Shown one piece after another: positions 8,324-19,605 of a DNA stretch of 64,000 nt (position 1 is the first letter of the stretch; every line of letters begins with the position of its first letter). Both the position numbers and the translations under genes were made by a program. Origin of the DNA: Microbacterium protaetiae (GTDB lineage: Bacteria; Actinomycetota; Actinomycetes; Actinomycetales; Microbacteriaceae); assembly GCF_004135285.1 (NCBI RefSeq), contig NZ_CP035494.1:62001-126000 (forward strand), given 5' to 3'. The notes beneath the pieces are model-generated. The model was given only the letters and a program-made list of their open reading frames with translations, did not search any database and was not told the origin of the DNA.

Positions 8324-10164
8324 CCCTGCTCGCTCAACGAGCGAAGGTCGGTCACCGGCAGGCGGCAGGCGAAGTCTCGACAGTCGTAGACCGTGGGCAC
8401 CTCGCCGATCTTGCCCTCGAACAGGGCGAAGCCTGCAGCCGCGAACGCGCGAGCCTGCTGCGGGGTGACCACCGCGGTGAGATCGGTCCGGATGCGCCGC
8501 GCGGCGGCGGTCAGCGCGTCACCAGCGGTCGTGATGACCACCAGCTGATGCGGGGGCACCGCCAGCTGGGCGGCCACACGCAGCAGCGCACCATGCGCGG
8601 TCGGTTCGGCCGGCGCCTGCTCGGCGCGTGCCTCGACCAGCGATGCCGCCGCCTGACGGTAGCGCTCCCCCGCCCCCAGCAGCCAGAGCGCGAACGCGGC
8701 GTCGGCCAGTGCCGACGGCCCCGACGGGCGGTCGCCGTCGCTGGCCGATGCCGCCCCGGGAACGCCGTGGGCGGTCAGCACCGGGTCGCCGCCACCGGGC
8801 GCCGAGGGCGCGCCGTGGCCGCTCAGGCAGGCATCGACGAGTTCGCGGGCGCGCACCGCATAAGCGAGCTCGCCGGTCGCCGCCGCCAGCGCGGCGAGTC
8901 CGCCGGCCAGCAGGCCGTAGTCCTCAAGGGTCGCCGGAGCGGGCGAGACGACCTCGTCGAGCGACGCACGACGCAGCAGAGAGTCGGGGCCGACGTTGGC
9001 CTCGAGCACGGCGTCGGCCGCCCAGCGCGCCGCGTCGATCAGGTGCTCATCATCCAGCCGCAGACCGGCGCGGGCGAGCGCCCCGATCGCCAGGCCGTTC
9101 CACCCCGTCACGATCTTGCCGTCGACGGCCGGCGGTTGCAGCACGGCCCGGCCCGCGGCATCCCGCGCGTAATACCCTCCCTCGTCGCGCTGCCCGTCGA
9201 TCCACGACTCGGAGTCCTGCGCGGCGGCGAACCCTCCACCCGGCTGCTGCAGCACGTCGATCAGGAACCGTGCCACGCCGCGTGCGGTCTCATCGTCACC
9301 GGCGTCGAGCGCGACATCGAGCAGACCGGCGTTGTCGGTGAGCATCCGCTCGTAGTGCGGCACGGTCCAATCCCGCCGGGTGGCGTAGCGGAAGAAGCCT
9401 CCGTCGACCGCGTCGCGCAGCGGTGCAGACGCCATCGCCCGCAGCGCCCGATCGACGGTCGCCGTAGCTTCGGGCACCACGTCGGCCAGCGCCGGCGCCT
9501 GCAGAAAGCGCAGCAGCGGCACGGTGGGAAACTTCGGGGTCGCCATCGTCGCGCCGGCCGGAGCGAAGCCACCGTACTCGCGATCCTCGCGGGCCAGCGC
9601 CGTGCGCGCAGCGGCGGCGAGCGCATCGAGATCGGGCAGTGCAGAAGGGGCGGATGCGGCATCCCGCGCCGTCTGCAGCGCCTCCACGACCGCGTCGGCC
9701 GTCTGCTGCACCTCGTCGCGTCGCTGCGTCCATGCCTCACGCACCGCGGCGAGCACCTGCCGGAACGACGCCATGCCGCCACGCGGCTCAGAAGGGAAGT
9801 ACGTGCCGGCGAAGAACGCCCGGCCCTCGGGCGTGGCGAACACCGTCAGCGGCCAGCCGAGATTACGGGTGAAAGCGGATGCCGCGGCCAGATACGCCTC
9901 GTCGACATCGGGGTGCTCTTCGCGATCGACCTTGATCGCCACGAATCCGTTGTTCAGCTCGCGAGCGGTGTCGGGGTCCTCGAACGATTCGCGTGCCATG
10001 ACGTGACACCAGTGGCACGTGGAGTATCCGATCGAGATGAGAACGGGGACCTCCCGCCGCGCCGCTTCGTCGAACGCCTCGGCACCCCACGGGTACCAGG
10101 CGACCGGGTTGTCGGCGTGCGCCCGCAGATAGGGGCTGGCCGCGGCGGCGAGGCGGGAGGTCAT
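8317..10164 (-). CDS. Thioredoxin domain-containing protein, DUF255/YyaL (SSP411-like)
   Basis: 615 residues. Residues ~1-160 form a thioredoxin fold with the active-site-like pair in TCHWCHVM (C50 and C53). The rest is an alpha/alpha six-hairpin domain resembling N-acylglucosamine 2-epimerases and unsaturated glycosyl hydrolases. N-terminal landmarks are NPVAWYPWG and [13 protein letters not shown]. The family is widespread from bacteria to mammals (SPATA20), and its substrate is not known. The slightly short length fits actinobacterial members. Four bases separate it from the next aldo/keto reductase, suggesting one transcript. Confidence 0.9.
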   Translation of the reverse strand: MTSRLAAAASPYLRAHADNPVAWYPWGAEAFDEAARREVPVLISIGYSTCHWCHVMARESFEDPDTARELNNGFVAIKVDREEHPDVDEAYLAAASAFTRNLGWPLTVFATPEGRAFFAGTYFPSEPRGGMASFRQVLAAVREAWTQRRDEVQQTADAVVEALQTARDAASAPSALPDLDALAAAARTALAREDREYGGFAPAGATMATPKFPTVPLLRFLQAPALADVVPEATATVDRALRAMASAPLRDAVDGGFFRYATRRDWTVPHYERMLTDNAGLLDVALDAGDDETARGVARFLIDVLQQPGGGFAAAQDSESWIDGQRDEGGYYARDAAGRAVLQPPAVDGKIVTGWNGLAIGALARAGLRLDDEHLIDAARWAADAVLEANVGPDSLLRRASLDEVVSPAPATLEDYGLLAGGLAALAAATGELAYAVRARELVDACLSGHGAPSAPGGGDPVLTAHGVPGAASASDGDRPSGPSALADAAFALWLLGAGERYRQAAASLVEARAEQAPAEPTAHGALLRVAAQLAVPPHQLVVITTAGDALTAAARRIRTDLTAVVTPQQARAFAAAGFALFEGKIGEVPTVYDCRDFACRLPVTDLRSLSEQGH

Positions 10165-10168
10165 GCCC

Positions 10169-11017
<849 letters not shown>

Positions 11018-11106
11018 AGAGTCGCGTTCGGGCAGCGCCGTGCGCGCCGTCACATTCATCCGGTTCCACACGTGGATCGCGCACGCGGCGAGCCGCGCGA
11101 ACGCGA

Positions 11107-11112
11107 TACGAT
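11107..11112 (+). promoter_or_regulatory. -10 hexamer TACGAT upstream of hrpA
   Basis: TACGAT lies eight bases before the hrpA GTG, with no ribosome-binding site in between, so transcription probably starts at or next to the start codon. Confidence 0.5.
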
Positions 11113-11120
11113 CGAAGGCT

Positions 11121-14100
11121 GTGTCTTCGCCCGAACCCGTCATCGCCTACCCGCCGGAGCTGCCCGTCAGCGCCGCGCGGGACGAGATCGCGCGCGCCGT
11201 CGCCTCTCACCAGGTCGTGATCGTGGCCGGCGCAACCGGCTCGGGCAAGACCACGCAGCTGCCCAAGATCTGCCTCGAGCTCGGCCGCACCCGCATTGCG
11301 CACACTCAGCCGCGCCGCATCGCGGCGCGCAGCATCGCCGAGCGGGTCGCCGAAGAGCTGCAGGTTCCCCTCGGGACCACCGTGGGATACAAGGTGCGCT
11401 TCACCGACAAGGTCTCGGACGACACCCGCATCGCCCTGATGACCGATGGCATCCTGCTCAACGAGATCCACCGCGACCGACGTCTGGCGCGTTACGACAC
11501 GATCATCGTCGACGAGGCGCACGAGCGGTCGTTGAACGTCGACTTTCTCATCGGGTATCTGCGTCGCATCCTGCCCCAGCGGCCGGATCTGAAGGTCATC
11601 GTCACCTCGGCGACCATCGACCCGGTCAGCTTCGCGAAGCACTTCGCCGCGTCCGACGGCACCCCCGCGCCGATCATCGAGGTGTCGGGTCGCACCTACC
11701 CGGTCGAGATCCGCTACCGGCCGGCGGTCGACGAACCGGCGAGCAGCCCGCGCAGCGCGCAACGCGCGAAGCGCGACGATGCGTCCGATGATGTCGACGG
11801 CTTGACCGCGGCCCTGCGCGAACTCGACCGCGAGCCGCCGGGCGATGTGCTGGTGTTCCTGCCCGGCGAAGCCGAGATCCGCGACGCGATGGATGCCGTG
11901 CGCGGCATGTATGCGAAAGACGCCGCGCCCACCGAGGTGTTGCCGCTGTTCGGTCGGCTTTCGGCCGCCGATCAGCACCGGGTGTTCGAGCGCTCGAGAG
12001 TCGCGGGCGTGCGCCGCCGCGTGATCCTGTCGACGAACGTCGCCGAGACGAGCCTGACCGTTCCCGGCATCCGGTATGTGGTGGATGCCGGAACCGCCCG
12101 CATCTCGCGGTACAGCAATCGCAGCAAGATCCAACGGCTGCCGATCGAGCCGATCTCGCAGGCGTCGGCCCAGCAGCGCTCTGGGCGGGCCGGCCGCACC
12201 GCCCCCGGCATCGCGATCCGGCTCTACGCCGAAGACGACTTCGCGAGCCGTCCGGAATTCACCCAGCCCGAGATCCTGCGCACCAGTCTTGCCTCGGTCG
12301 TGCTGCAGATGCTGTCGCTGGGCTTCGGCGACATCGCCGACTTCCCGTTTCTGACCCCGCCCGATTCCCGCGGCGTGAAGGCGGCGTTCGATCTGCTCGT
12401 CGAGCTCGGCGCCGTCACGCACCGACCGTCGAGTGAGCGAAGCGAGCCCAGGCGAGGCCCGGTCCTGACCGACATCGGTCGCGAACTGGCCCGGCTGCCG
12501 ATCGATCCGCGCTTCGCCCGCATGCTCATCGAGGCCCGCCGCACCGGGGTGCTGCCCGAGGTGCGCGCCATCGTGGCGGGCCTGTCCATCCCCGATGTGC
12601 GGGAACGCCCCGAAGAACACCGCGATGAGGCCGACCGCCTGCACGCTCGTTTCACCGACCCGACCAGCGACTTCTTCAGCATGCTGAACCTGTGGAACCA
12701 TCTGCAGCAGTTGCAGCACGACCTGGGTTCGAGCGCGTTCCGGCGCACCTGCCGGGCCGAACACCTCAACTATGTGCGCGTGCGCGAGTGGTTCGACGTG
12801 CACCGTCAGCTCTCCTCGCTGCTGAAGGCCGCGGCCACCGGCCCGGCAGAGGGCGCCGAGCCCGACGCGGTGCACAAGGCCATCCTGTCGGGGCTGCTGT
12901 CGCAGATCGGCGTTCTCGACACCCGGTCGCTGAGCACCCCGGCCGATCGCATCTCTCAGGGCGAGAAACGCCGCAAGCCGCGCGCCGAATACATCGGCGC
13001 GCGCGGCGCGAAGTTCACGATCTTTCCCGGCTCAGCGCTGCGCGGCAAGAACCCGCGGGCGGTCATGGCCGGCGAGCTGGTCGAGACCAGTCGCCTGTTC
13101 GCCCGCACGGTGGCCGTCATCGACCCGGAATGGGCCGAGCCGCTGGCCGGCGATCTCGCCCGGCGCCAGCTGTCCGACCCGCACTGGTCGAAGGATGCCG
13201 GAGCCGCCGTCGCCGCGCAGAAGGTCACCCTGTTCGGCGTGGAGATCATCCCGCGACGCCGGGTGCAGCTGGCGCGGTTCGACCGCCCTTTGGCCCGTGA
13301 GCTGTTCGTGCGGCACGCTCTCGTCGACGGCGACTGGGACGCCTCCGCCCTCGACAAGCGACTGACCGCGTTCGAACGGCGCAACCTCGAACTGCGACGA
13401 CGGCTCGAGAAGGTCGAAGAACGCGAGCGGCGCCGCGACATCCTCGCCGGCGACGAGGCGGTGTTCGCCTTCTACGACACCCGCCTGCCGCGCGACGTCT
13501 TCGACGTGCGCTCGTTCGAGGCGTGGTGGCGCGACGCTCACACCCGCACCCCGCACCTGCTCGACCTGAGCGAGGCCGACTTGGTCGACGATGCTTCGCG
13601 GGCCGACGAACGCGCGTTCCCGACCCGATGGCAGCAGGGCGATCAAGTGCTCTCGCTCGCCTACCGGTTCGAACCTGGCGCGCCCGACGACGGCGTGACC
13701 GTGGTGGTGCCGCTCGCCTTGCTCGCCCAGCTGCAGCCGCGCGGATTCGACTGGCAGGTGCCCGGCATGCGCGACGAGCTGATCACCGCGCTCATCCGCG
13801 CGCTGCCCAAGACCATCCGCCGGCACGTCGTGCCCGCCGCCGACTGGGTGGCACGCTTCGCCGACGAACTCGCCGGGCAGGGACCGGAATCACACGACGG
13901 GATGCCGCCCTCGACGCTTCGCGAAGCGCTGGCCGAGCGCATCCGCCGGGTGGCCAGCCAGCCCGTCACAGCCGCGGACTTCGATATGGAACGGGTTCCC
14001 GGCCACCTGATGGTCTCGTTCCGCGCCGTCGACGCGCGCGGGCGCGCCATCGGGTCGGACCGCGATCTGGCCGCCCTGCAGGCCCGGCTCGCAGAACGGG

Positions 14101-15092
14101 CGCGCAACGCCGTCAGTCGGTCGTTGAGCGAGGAACGCAGCGACGAGTCGAAACGCGGCGGCCCGAAAGGCGATCGCCGTTTCGACTCGCTGCGCACGCT
14201 CAGCGACCGGGCAACGAGCTTCGCCGAGCGCACCGGCATGACCACGTGGGACATCGGCGAACTTCCGGCGGTCGTCGACACGAAGGTCGCCGGTGGCGTC
14301 GTGCGCGGCTACCCCGCCCTGATCGATGACCGCGCGACGGTCTCGGCCCGCATCGAGGCGACACCCGCGCAGGCCGAGGCTGCCACCCGCGCCGGCGTGC
14401 GCCGCCTCGTGCTGCTGTCGACCCCGAGCCCGGCCGACTACGTGCTCGACCATCTCACCGCTGCAGAGAAGCTCGCCCTGGCGGCATCCCCGTATCCTTC
14501 GGCCCGCGCGGCGATCGAGGACTGCCGCGTCGCCGTCGCCGACGCGGTCATCGCCCGCACACACCCCGACGCCGTCGTGCGCACGCGCGCCGACTTCGAC
14601 CGGGTCCGTGATGCGTTCGCCGCCGCCGTCGTCGACGAACTGTTCGCCGCAGTGTCGCTGCTGGCCCGCATCCTCACCGCCGCTCGTGACGTCGAACGCG
14701 CCGTGAAGGGCACGAACGCGCTCACGCTGCTGGCTGCCCTCAACGACGTGAAGGGGCAACTGAGCGGGCTCGTGTACCCCGGCTTCGTCTCGCGCACCGG
14801 CCTCGCGCAGCTCGCGCAGCTCCCGCGCTACCTGCAGGGTGCGCTGCAGCGACTGAGATCGCTGCCGGACAGCCCCGGCCGTGACCGCCAGCGGCAGACC
14901 GAATACGAGCGGGCGGCCGCACTCTACGTCGATGCCGGGGGCGGCATCCCACCCGCGCCAGACGCGCCCGCCCACCTGGTCACCGCGCGCTGGATGCTGG
15001 AGGAATACCGCATCAGCCTGTTCGCGCAAGACCTCGGCACGACCGGTTCCGTCTCACTTCAGCGCATCGCCAAAACGCTGGCCACACACTGA
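11121..15092 (+). CDS. hrpA: ATP-dependent RNA helicase HrpA (DEAH box)
   Basis: A 1323-residue DEAH-box helicase of normal HrpA length. Walker A GATGSGKT is at 37-44, DEAH at 132-135, then TSATID, LSTNVAETSLT and QRSGRAGRT (motif VI). A helicase-associated domain, an OB-fold and the long C-terminal DUF3418 region follow. HrpA processes structured mRNA and helps resolve stalled ribosomes in bacteria. The GTG at 11121 begins right after a -10-like TACGAT; 27 more codons are open upstream but lack a start context. Two stretches are unusual: a REP-like inverted repeat encoded in frame around 14118-14209, and a Ser/Glu/Arg-rich insert near 12431-12465. Confidence 0.95.
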   Translation: MSSPEPVIAYPPELPVSAARDEIARAVASHQVVIVAGATGSGKTTQLPKICLELGRTRIAHTQPRRIAARSIAERVAEELQVPLGTTVGYKVRFTDKVSDDTRIALMTDGILLNEIHRDRRLARYDTIIVDEAHERSLNVDFLIGYLRRILPQRPDLKVIVTSATIDPVSFAKHFAASDGTPAPIIEVSGRTYPVEIRYRPAVDEPASSPRSAQRAKRDDASDDVDGLTAALRELDREPPGDVLVFLPGEAEIRDAMDAVRGMYAKDAAPTEVLPLFGRLSAADQHRVFERSRVAGVRRRVILSTNVAETSLTVPGIRYVVDAGTARISRYSNRSKIQRLPIEPISQASAQQRSGRAGRTAPGIAIRLYAEDDFASRPEFTQPEILRTSLASVVLQMLSLGFGDIADFPFLTPPDSRGVKAAFDLLVELGAVTHRPSSERSEPRRGPVLTDIGRELARLPIDPRFARMLIEARRTGVLPEVRAIVAGLSIPDVRERPEEHRDEADRLHARFTDPTSDFFSMLNLWNHLQQLQHDLGSSAFRRTCRAEHLNYVRVREWFDVHRQLSSLLKAAATGPAEGAEPDAVHKAILSGLLSQIGVLDTRSLSTPADRISQGEKRRKPRAEYIGARGAKFTIFPGSALRGKNPRAVMAGELVETSRLFARTVAVIDPEWAEPLAGDLARRQLSDPHWSKDAGAAVAAQKVTLFGVEIIPRRRVQLARFDRPLARELFVRHALVDGDWDASALDKRLTAFERRNLELRRRLEKVEERERRRDILAGDEAVFAFYDTRLPRDVFDVRSFEAWWRDAHTRTPHLLDLSEADLVDDASRADERAFPTRWQQGDQVLSLAYRFEPGAPDDGVTVVVPLALLAQLQPRGFDWQVPGMRDELITALIRALPKTIRRHVVPAADWVARFADELAGQGPESHDGMPPSTLREALAERIRRVASQPVTAADFDMERVPGHLMVSFRAVDARGRAIGSDRDLAALQARLAERARNAVSRSLSEERSDESKRGGPKGDRRFDSLRTLSDRATSFAERTGMTTWDIGELPAVVDTKVAGGVVRGYPALIDDRATVSARIEATPAQAEAATRAGVRRLVLLSTPSPADYVLDHLTAAEKLALAASPYPSARAAIEDCRVAVADAVIARTHPDAVVRTRADFDRVRDAFAAAVVDELFAAVSLLARILTAARDVERAVKGTNALTLLAALNDVKGQLSGLVYPGFVSRTGLAQLAQLPRYLQGALQRLRSLPDSPGRDRQRQTEYERAAALYVDAGGGIPPAPDAPAHLVTARWMLEEYRISLFAQDLGTTGSVSLQRIAKTLATH
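14118..14209. repeat. REP-like inverted repeat pair inside hrpA
   Basis: The left arm CGGTCGTTGAGCGAGGAACG continues to 14155 and reads toward a right arm at 14178-14209 with CGTTTCGACTCGCTGCGCAC and CAGCGACCG. The arms are largely reverse complements. It stays in frame and encodes about 31 polar residues (SLSEERSDESKR, then DRRFDSLRTLSDR) in the C-terminal third of the helicase. Same family as 4195-4227 and 55494-55525. Confidence 0.7.
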
Positions 15093-15232
15093 TCGCGACG
15101 TGAGATTTTCGCCACGATCGGCGTCCACTTCGCGCGTCCGCTTGACGTGATGCCCTCAGCCGGAGAAAAGTATCTTCCCGGGTTGCTCTCAGGTAACCCG
15201 CACCGAAAACTGAATCCCCGGAAGGACCGACG
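15093..15232 (+). promoter_or_regulatory. Upstream region of the mctP operon
   Basis: A 140-bp gap after hrpA. It holds TTGACG at 15142-15147, AT-richer GAAAAGTATCTT at 15165-15176, and an inverted repeat GGGTT-10 bp-AACCC at 15180-15199 just before the ribosome site GGAAGGA. The inverted repeat could be an operator. The promoter assignment is tentative because the -35/-10 spacing is not ideal. Confidence 0.35.
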
Positions 15233-15502
15233 ATGACGTCACACGAAACCCCGACGCGCGGACCGGCGAGACCCGGCCCGTACATCATCGCGGGCATCCT
15301 CATCACGATCGCCATTGTGATGCCGCTGCTCGTGCCGATGTATGCGCGGTGGGACCCGACCCTCTGGAACATCCCGTTCTTCTACTGGTACCAGATGCTG
15401 TGGGTGTTCCTCGCCGCCGGCCTGCTGGCGATCGCCTACCTGATCATGCGCAAGGAAGACCGCCGCCGCCGCGCAGAGGTTCGCGAAGGGAAGGCCTCCT
15501 GA
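15233..15502 (+). CDS. DUF3311 small membrane protein, MctP partner
   Basis: 89 residues with two membrane segments (~18-36 and ~52-74) separated by the family motif region WNIPFFYWYQMLWV, and a basic cytoplasmic tail (KEDRRRRAEVREGK). DUF3311 proteins are almost always encoded directly before an SSS-family monocarboxylate permease and are thought to be its small accessory subunit. Here the TGA shares its last base with the ATG of that permease. The ribosome site GGAAGGA supports the start. Confidence 0.85.
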   Translation: MTSHETPTRGPARPGPYIIAGILITIAIVMPLLVPMYARWDPTLWNIPFFYWYQMLWVFLAAGLLAIAYLIMRKEDRRRRAEVREGKAS

Positions 15503-17196
15503 TGCTCATTCACACCGCAGACGTCGCTCCGCACCGCGCCATCGAGTGGGTGCCGCTGATCATCGTCGTCATCCTGTTCGTCGTCGTGGCGATCATCGGA
15601 TTCTGGGCGTCGCGCTGGCGCACCGCTCCCGCCGACCGCGGCATGAAGTCCCTCGACGAGTGGGGCCTGGGTGGGCGCGGGTTCGGCACCTGGGTCACGT
15701 GGTTCCTGCTCGGCGGCGACCTGTACACCGCCTACACCTTCGTCGCCGTCCCGGCCGCGATGTGGGCGGCGGGCGCGGTCAGCGGCTTCTTCGCCGTGCC
15801 CTACACGATCGTGCTGTACCCGATCGTGTTCCTGTTGATGTCACGACTGTGGTCGGTCTCGCACCGGCACGGCTACGTCACCCCCGCCGATTTCGTCGGC
15901 GGGCGCTACGGCAGCCGCACACTGTCGCTCGCGGTGGCCCTCACCGGCATCATCGCGACGATGCCGTACATCGCTCTGCAGCTGGTGGGCATCAAGTCGG
16001 TGCTGACGGTGCTGGGTCTGGGCTCGAACACGAACTGGTTCATGGCCGACCTGCCGCTGATCATCGCGTTCGTCGTTTTGGCCGCGTACACCTACACGGC
16101 GGGGCTCCGCGCCCCCGCGCTGATCGCGGTGGTCAAGGACATCCTGATCTACGCCGCCATCATCGTGGCGATCATCTACCTGCCCAGCAAGGTCGGTGGC
16201 TGGGAGAGCATCTTCTCGGCGGCCGATGACAAGCTGAGTGCGACCAACCCCGCCACGGGCAATCCGTTCGGGGCGGTCATCCCCGGTGCCGGCTCGTTCA
16301 ACGCCTACTGGACGCTCGCTCTGGGTTCGGCGATGGCGCTGTTCATGTACCCGCACTCCATCACCGGCGTGCTGGCCACCAAGAGCCGCAACACCATCCG
16401 GCGCAACGCGATGATCCTTCCGCTCTACTCGCTGATGCTCGGCGGCCTGGCGCTGCTCGGCTATGTGGCGATCAAGGCGGGCACACAGCCCATCGACGTC
16501 GACGGAGCAGTCAATGCGCAGCTGGTGATTCCGCAGCTGTTCACCGACCTGTTCCCGAAGTGGTTCGCCGGTGTCGCGCTGGCGGCGATCGCGATCGGCG
16601 CCCTGGTGCCGGCGGCGATCATGTCGATTGCTGCGTCGAACCTTTTCACCCGCAACATCTACAAGGACTATTTCAAGAAGGATGCCACGCCGCAGCAAGA
16701 GGCGAAGGTCTCCAAGCTCGTCTCGCTGATCGTGAAGCTGGGTGCCCTCGTGTTCGTGCTCGGGATGGACACCTCGGCGGCGATCAACCTGCAGCTGCTG
16801 GGCGGCATCTGGATCTTGCAGACGTTCCCGGCGATCGTCGCGGGCCTGTACACCCGGTGGTTCAACAAGTGGGCGCTGTTCATCGGCTGGGCCGCCGGCA
16901 TTCTGTACGGCACCGTCTCGGCGTACAACGTCGTGAACCCGGCCACCGGCAAGCACTTCGGCGGATCGATCGCGGAGTTCCCGTTCACCCACATCACGGT
17001 GTACATCGGCGTGTCGGCGTTCGTGGTCAACGCGGTGGTGGCCGTGGTGATCACCCTCATCCTGCGTGCCTTCAAGGTGCAGGACACGACGGACTCGACG
17101 CGCCGCAGCGACTACGGTGCCGACGAGAACGACCCGAAGGTGAAGGAGATCGAGGCGGCCGCCGCGAAAGAGGGGGCCAACCCGCTCGCTCCGTGA
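15502..17196 (+). CDS. Sodium:solute symporter family monocarboxylate permease (MctP-like)
   Basis: A 564-residue SSS (SLC5-like) transporter with about 13 membrane helices. LDEWGLGGRGFGTWVTWFLLGGD and HRHGYVTPADFVGGRYGSR are the conserved early loops of MctP-type permeases. Relatives take up lactate, pyruvate, acetate and other short monocarboxylates. Together with the translationally coupled DUF3311 gene it forms the usual two-gene unit. The start overlaps the upstream stop. Substrate range is inferred from family; a Na+-coupled mechanism was not tested. Confidence 0.87.
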   Translation: MLIHTADVAPHRAIEWVPLIIVVILFVVVAIIGFWASRWRTAPADRGMKSLDEWGLGGRGFGTWVTWFLLGGDLYTAYTFVAVPAAMWAAGAVSGFFAVPYTIVLYPIVFLLMSRLWSVSHRHGYVTPADFVGGRYGSRTLSLAVALTGIIATMPYIALQLVGIKSVLTVLGLGSNTNWFMADLPLIIAFVVLAAYTYTAGLRAPALIAVVKDILIYAAIIVAIIYLPSKVGGWESIFSAADDKLSATNPATGNPFGAVIPGAGSFNAYWTLALGSAMALFMYPHSITGVLATKSRNTIRRNAMILPLYSLMLGGLALLGYVAIKAGTQPIDVDGAVNAQLVIPQLFTDLFPKWFAGVALAAIAIGALVPAAIMSIAASNLFTRNIYKDYFKKDATPQQEAKVSKLVSLIVKLGALVFVLGMDTSAAINLQLLGGIWILQTFPAIVAGLYTRWFNKWALFIGWAAGILYGTVSAYNVVNPATGKHFGGSIAEFPFTHITVYIGVSAFVVNAVVAVVITLILRAFKVQDTTDSTRRSDYGADENDPKVKEIEAAAAKEGANPLAP

Positions 17197-17208
17197 CAAG
17201 CTGGACGC

Positions 17209-18150
17209 ATGGCACAGGCTATCGAGTACGTCGAATTCGGCGAACCAGAGGTCCTGACGCTGCATGAAGTGACCTCCTCGGCCCCCGCGGCCGGGGAGGT
17301 CACTGTGCGTCTGGCCGCGGTGGGGGTCAATCCGCTGGAGGCGAAGATCCGCTCTGGTCGGCGCCCGAGTGGCGAGATCACCACCCCGCGCCGGCTCGGC
17401 GCCGACGCCGCCGGCACGATCAGCGCCGTGGGCGACGACGTGGAGGGATTCCGCGTGGGCGACCCGGTCATCGTCTTCGGGGCATCCGGAGCCTATGCGA
17501 CCGAGTTGACCGTGCCGTTCGCGAACGTGCAGCCCCGGCCCGTGCACGTCTCGGCGGCCGAGGGCGCGGCGCTGGGCATTCCCGCCGGCACCGCCTACCA
17601 GACGCTGCGCTCGCTCGACGTGCGGCCCGGCGACACGCTGCTCGTGCACGGCGGATCGGGCGCGGTCGGACAAGCCGTCGCGCAGTTCGCGGCTCTGTGG
17701 GGCATCCCGGTCGTCGCCACCGCCTCGCCGCGCCGGCACGAGCGGCTGCGCGCGCTCGGGGCGATCCCGGTCGCGTACGGCGCCGGGCTCGAAGACCGGG
17801 TGCGCGCCGCGGCTCCGCAGGGCATCACCGCCGTCATCGACATCGCCGGCACCGATGAAGCTATCGACGTCTCGCTGCACCTGCTCGGCGACCGCAGCCG
17901 TATCGTCACTCTGGTGCGGGGGAAGGATGCCGCGGGCCTGGGCATCCGCGCATTCCTGGGCGGCTCGCCCGAGCCGCTCACGGCCCGGCAGCAGCAGCTG
18001 CGCGCCGAGGCGATGCCGGTCGTGCTGAACCTCATGGCCGCGGGCCGGTTCAGCGTGGAACTCGGCCCGTCGTTCGCGCTGGCCGACGCCGCCGAGGCTC
18101 ACCGAGTGCTCGAGGCGGGCGTCGACGGCAAGATCACACTGACGCTGTAA
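17209..18150 (+). CDS. NADPH:quinone reductase / zinc-independent MDR alcohol dehydrogenase family
   Basis: 313 residues. The N-terminal GroES-like fold has GVNPLEAKIRSG and GADAAGTISAVG. The Rossmann half has the cofactor loop VHGGSGAVGQAVAQ. The Cys/His zinc ligands of classical alcohol dehydrogenases are absent, so this is the quinone-oxidoreductase branch. It probably reduces quinones or reactive carbonyls with NADPH. The ATG is 12 bases after mctP and has CAAGCT six bases upstream, so it may have its own leaderless start as well as read-through. Confidence 0.87.
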   Translation: MAQAIEYVEFGEPEVLTLHEVTSSAPAAGEVTVRLAAVGVNPLEAKIRSGRRPSGEITTPRRLGADAAGTISAVGDDVEGFRVGDPVIVFGASGAYATELTVPFANVQPRPVHVSAAEGAALGIPAGTAYQTLRSLDVRPGDTLLVHGGSGAVGQAVAQFAALWGIPVVATASPRRHERLRALGAIPVAYGAGLEDRVRAAAPQGITAVIDIAGTDEAIDVSLHLLGDRSRIVTLVRGKDAAGLGIRAFLGGSPEPLTARQQQLRAEAMPVVLNLMAAGRFSVELGPSFALADAAEAHRVLEAGVDGKITLTL

Positions 18151-18170
18151 CCACGTCGGTCTCCCGGACA

Positions 18171-18196
18171 CCGCCCAGGCGAGACGGCCCGGGCGG
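18171..18196 (+). terminator. Hairpin after the quinone reductase gene
   Basis: CCGCCCAGG and CCCGGGCGG form a 9-bp stem with one mismatch around an 8-base loop, 20 bases downstream of the stop codon. No clear U-run follows, so it is only a possible terminator. Confidence 0.35.
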
Positions 18197-18270
18197 GCCA
18201 GCGCTTCGCGCCTCGCAACAGTTCGACACACGGCATCCATCGCCGTGCATGCCCCCGCGAGAATGGACGC

Positions 18271-19593
18271 ATGTCCGAGAACGCCGACTGTCCCCCGCCG
18301 TCCTTCGCCACTGCACAGGTGCAGGCGGGGTATGCGGCACCGGCCGCACCGACATCGGCGGTGCCCCCCATCTACCAGTCGAACGCCTTCGCGCTGAAGT
18401 CGCTGACCCACGCGCGCGACCTCTTCGCGCATCGCGCCGACGGCGACGTGTACGCGCGCACCGGCAACCCGACCGCGACGATCTTCGAGCAGCGCATCAC
18501 CGCCCTCGAAGACGGAGTGGCCGCCGCGGGAATCGCCTCGGGCCAGGCCGCCGTCGCCCTCACGATCCTCGCCCTGACCGGTCGGGGCGGGCACGTCGTC
18601 GCGGCCAACCAGCTCTACGGCGGCACCGTCGATCTGCTCGTGGAAACCCTGCCCGATTGGGGCATCGAGACCACCTTCGTCGATCAGGACGACATCGACG
18701 CATGGCACGCGGCTGTCAGGCCCTCCACTCGGCTGTTCTTCGCCGAGACCGTCGCGAATCCCATCGCCCAGGTACTCGACGTGCGGGCGGTGGCCGATGC
18801 CGCGCACGCGGCCGGGGTTCCTCTGGTGGTCGACAACACCGTGGCCACGCCGTATCTGCAGCGTCCGAAGCGGTTCGGCGCCGACATCAGCGTGCACTCG
18901 GCGACGAAGTTCATCGGCGGTCACGGCACCGTGATCGGCGGGGCGATCGTCGACCTCGGCACCTTCGACTTCTCCGCCGAGCCCGAGAAGTGGCCTGCGC
19001 TGACCGAGCCGAGCCGCCGCATCCCGAGCGGCGAGAGCCTGCTCGAGCACTACCGCGACACCTCGCCGTTCATCGCGCTGATAAAGGCCAAGCACATGCA
19101 TGATCTGGGCCCGACGCTGTCCGCCACCACGGCGTTCGCGTTGCTGCAGGGGCTGGAGACCCTCGACATCCGCATGCAGCGGCATGCGGCATCCGCTCAG
19201 CGCATCGCCGAGCACCTCGCCACCCACCCGGCCGTTGCGCGCGTGCACCACCCCGGGCTGGCCGGGAATCCGTGGCACGACGCGGCGCAGACCTACCTCG
19301 AGCGCGGAGTGCCGTCGGTGTTCTCGATCGACCTGCACTCCACGGGTGACGACGAGGCTGACTTCGTGCGCGCCGAGACGTTCATCGCGGGGCTGAAGGT
19401 GCTGCACCTGCTGGCGAACATCGGCGACGCGCGCAGCATCGTCACCCACCCGGCATCCATGACGCACAGCCACCTGTCGCCGCAGCAGCTGGCCGACGGC
19501 GGCATCTCGTGGGCCACCGTGCGCCTGTCAATCGGGCTCGAAGACGCCGATGACCTGATCGCCGACCTGGACCGGGCGCTCGCGCTGCTCTGA
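18271..19593 (+). CDS. metY: O-acetylhomoserine sulfhydrylase (Cys/Met metabolism PLP enzyme)
   Basis: A 440-residue fold-type I PLP enzyme. Features are [10 protein letters not shown] near the N-terminus, [23 protein letters not shown], the internal aldimine Lys in [10 protein letters not shown], and [20 protein letters not shown] ending ([13 protein letters not shown]). Length and the long C-terminal part fit MetY rather than cystathionine gamma-synthase (~380 aa). It converts O-acetylhomoserine and sulfide to homocysteine in direct-sulfhydrylation methionine synthesis. The ATG has GAGAAT six bases upstream. There is no methionine-type riboswitch visible in the 120-bp leader region. Confidence 0.9.
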   Translation: MSENADCPPPSFATAQVQAGYAAPAAPTSAVPPIYQSNAFALKSLTHARDLFAHRADGDVYARTGNPTATIFEQRITALEDGVAAAGIASGQAAVALTILALTGRGGHVVAANQLYGGTVDLLVETLPDWGIETTFVDQDDIDAWHAAVRPSTRLFFAETVANPIAQVLDVRAVADAAHAAGVPLVVDNTVATPYLQRPKRFGADISVHSATKFIGGHGTVIGGAIVDLGTFDFSAEPEKWPALTEPSRRIPSGESLLEHYRDTSPFIALIKAKHMHDLGPTLSATTAFALLQGLETLDIRMQRHAASAQRIAEHLATHPAVARVHHPGLAGNPWHDAAQTYLERGVPSVFSIDLHSTGDDEADFVRAETFIAGLKVLHLLANIGDARSIVTHPASMTHSHLSPQQLADGGISWATVRLSIGLEDADDLIADLDRALALL

Positions 19594-19605
19594 TGCGGCC
19601 CGGGG

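Noticed and set aside
15841..19473. A 1210-codon minus-strand open frame
   Set aside because: Fully antisense to mctP, the quinone reductase and metY genes, whose products are recognised. The Arg/His-rich translation is a typical shadow.
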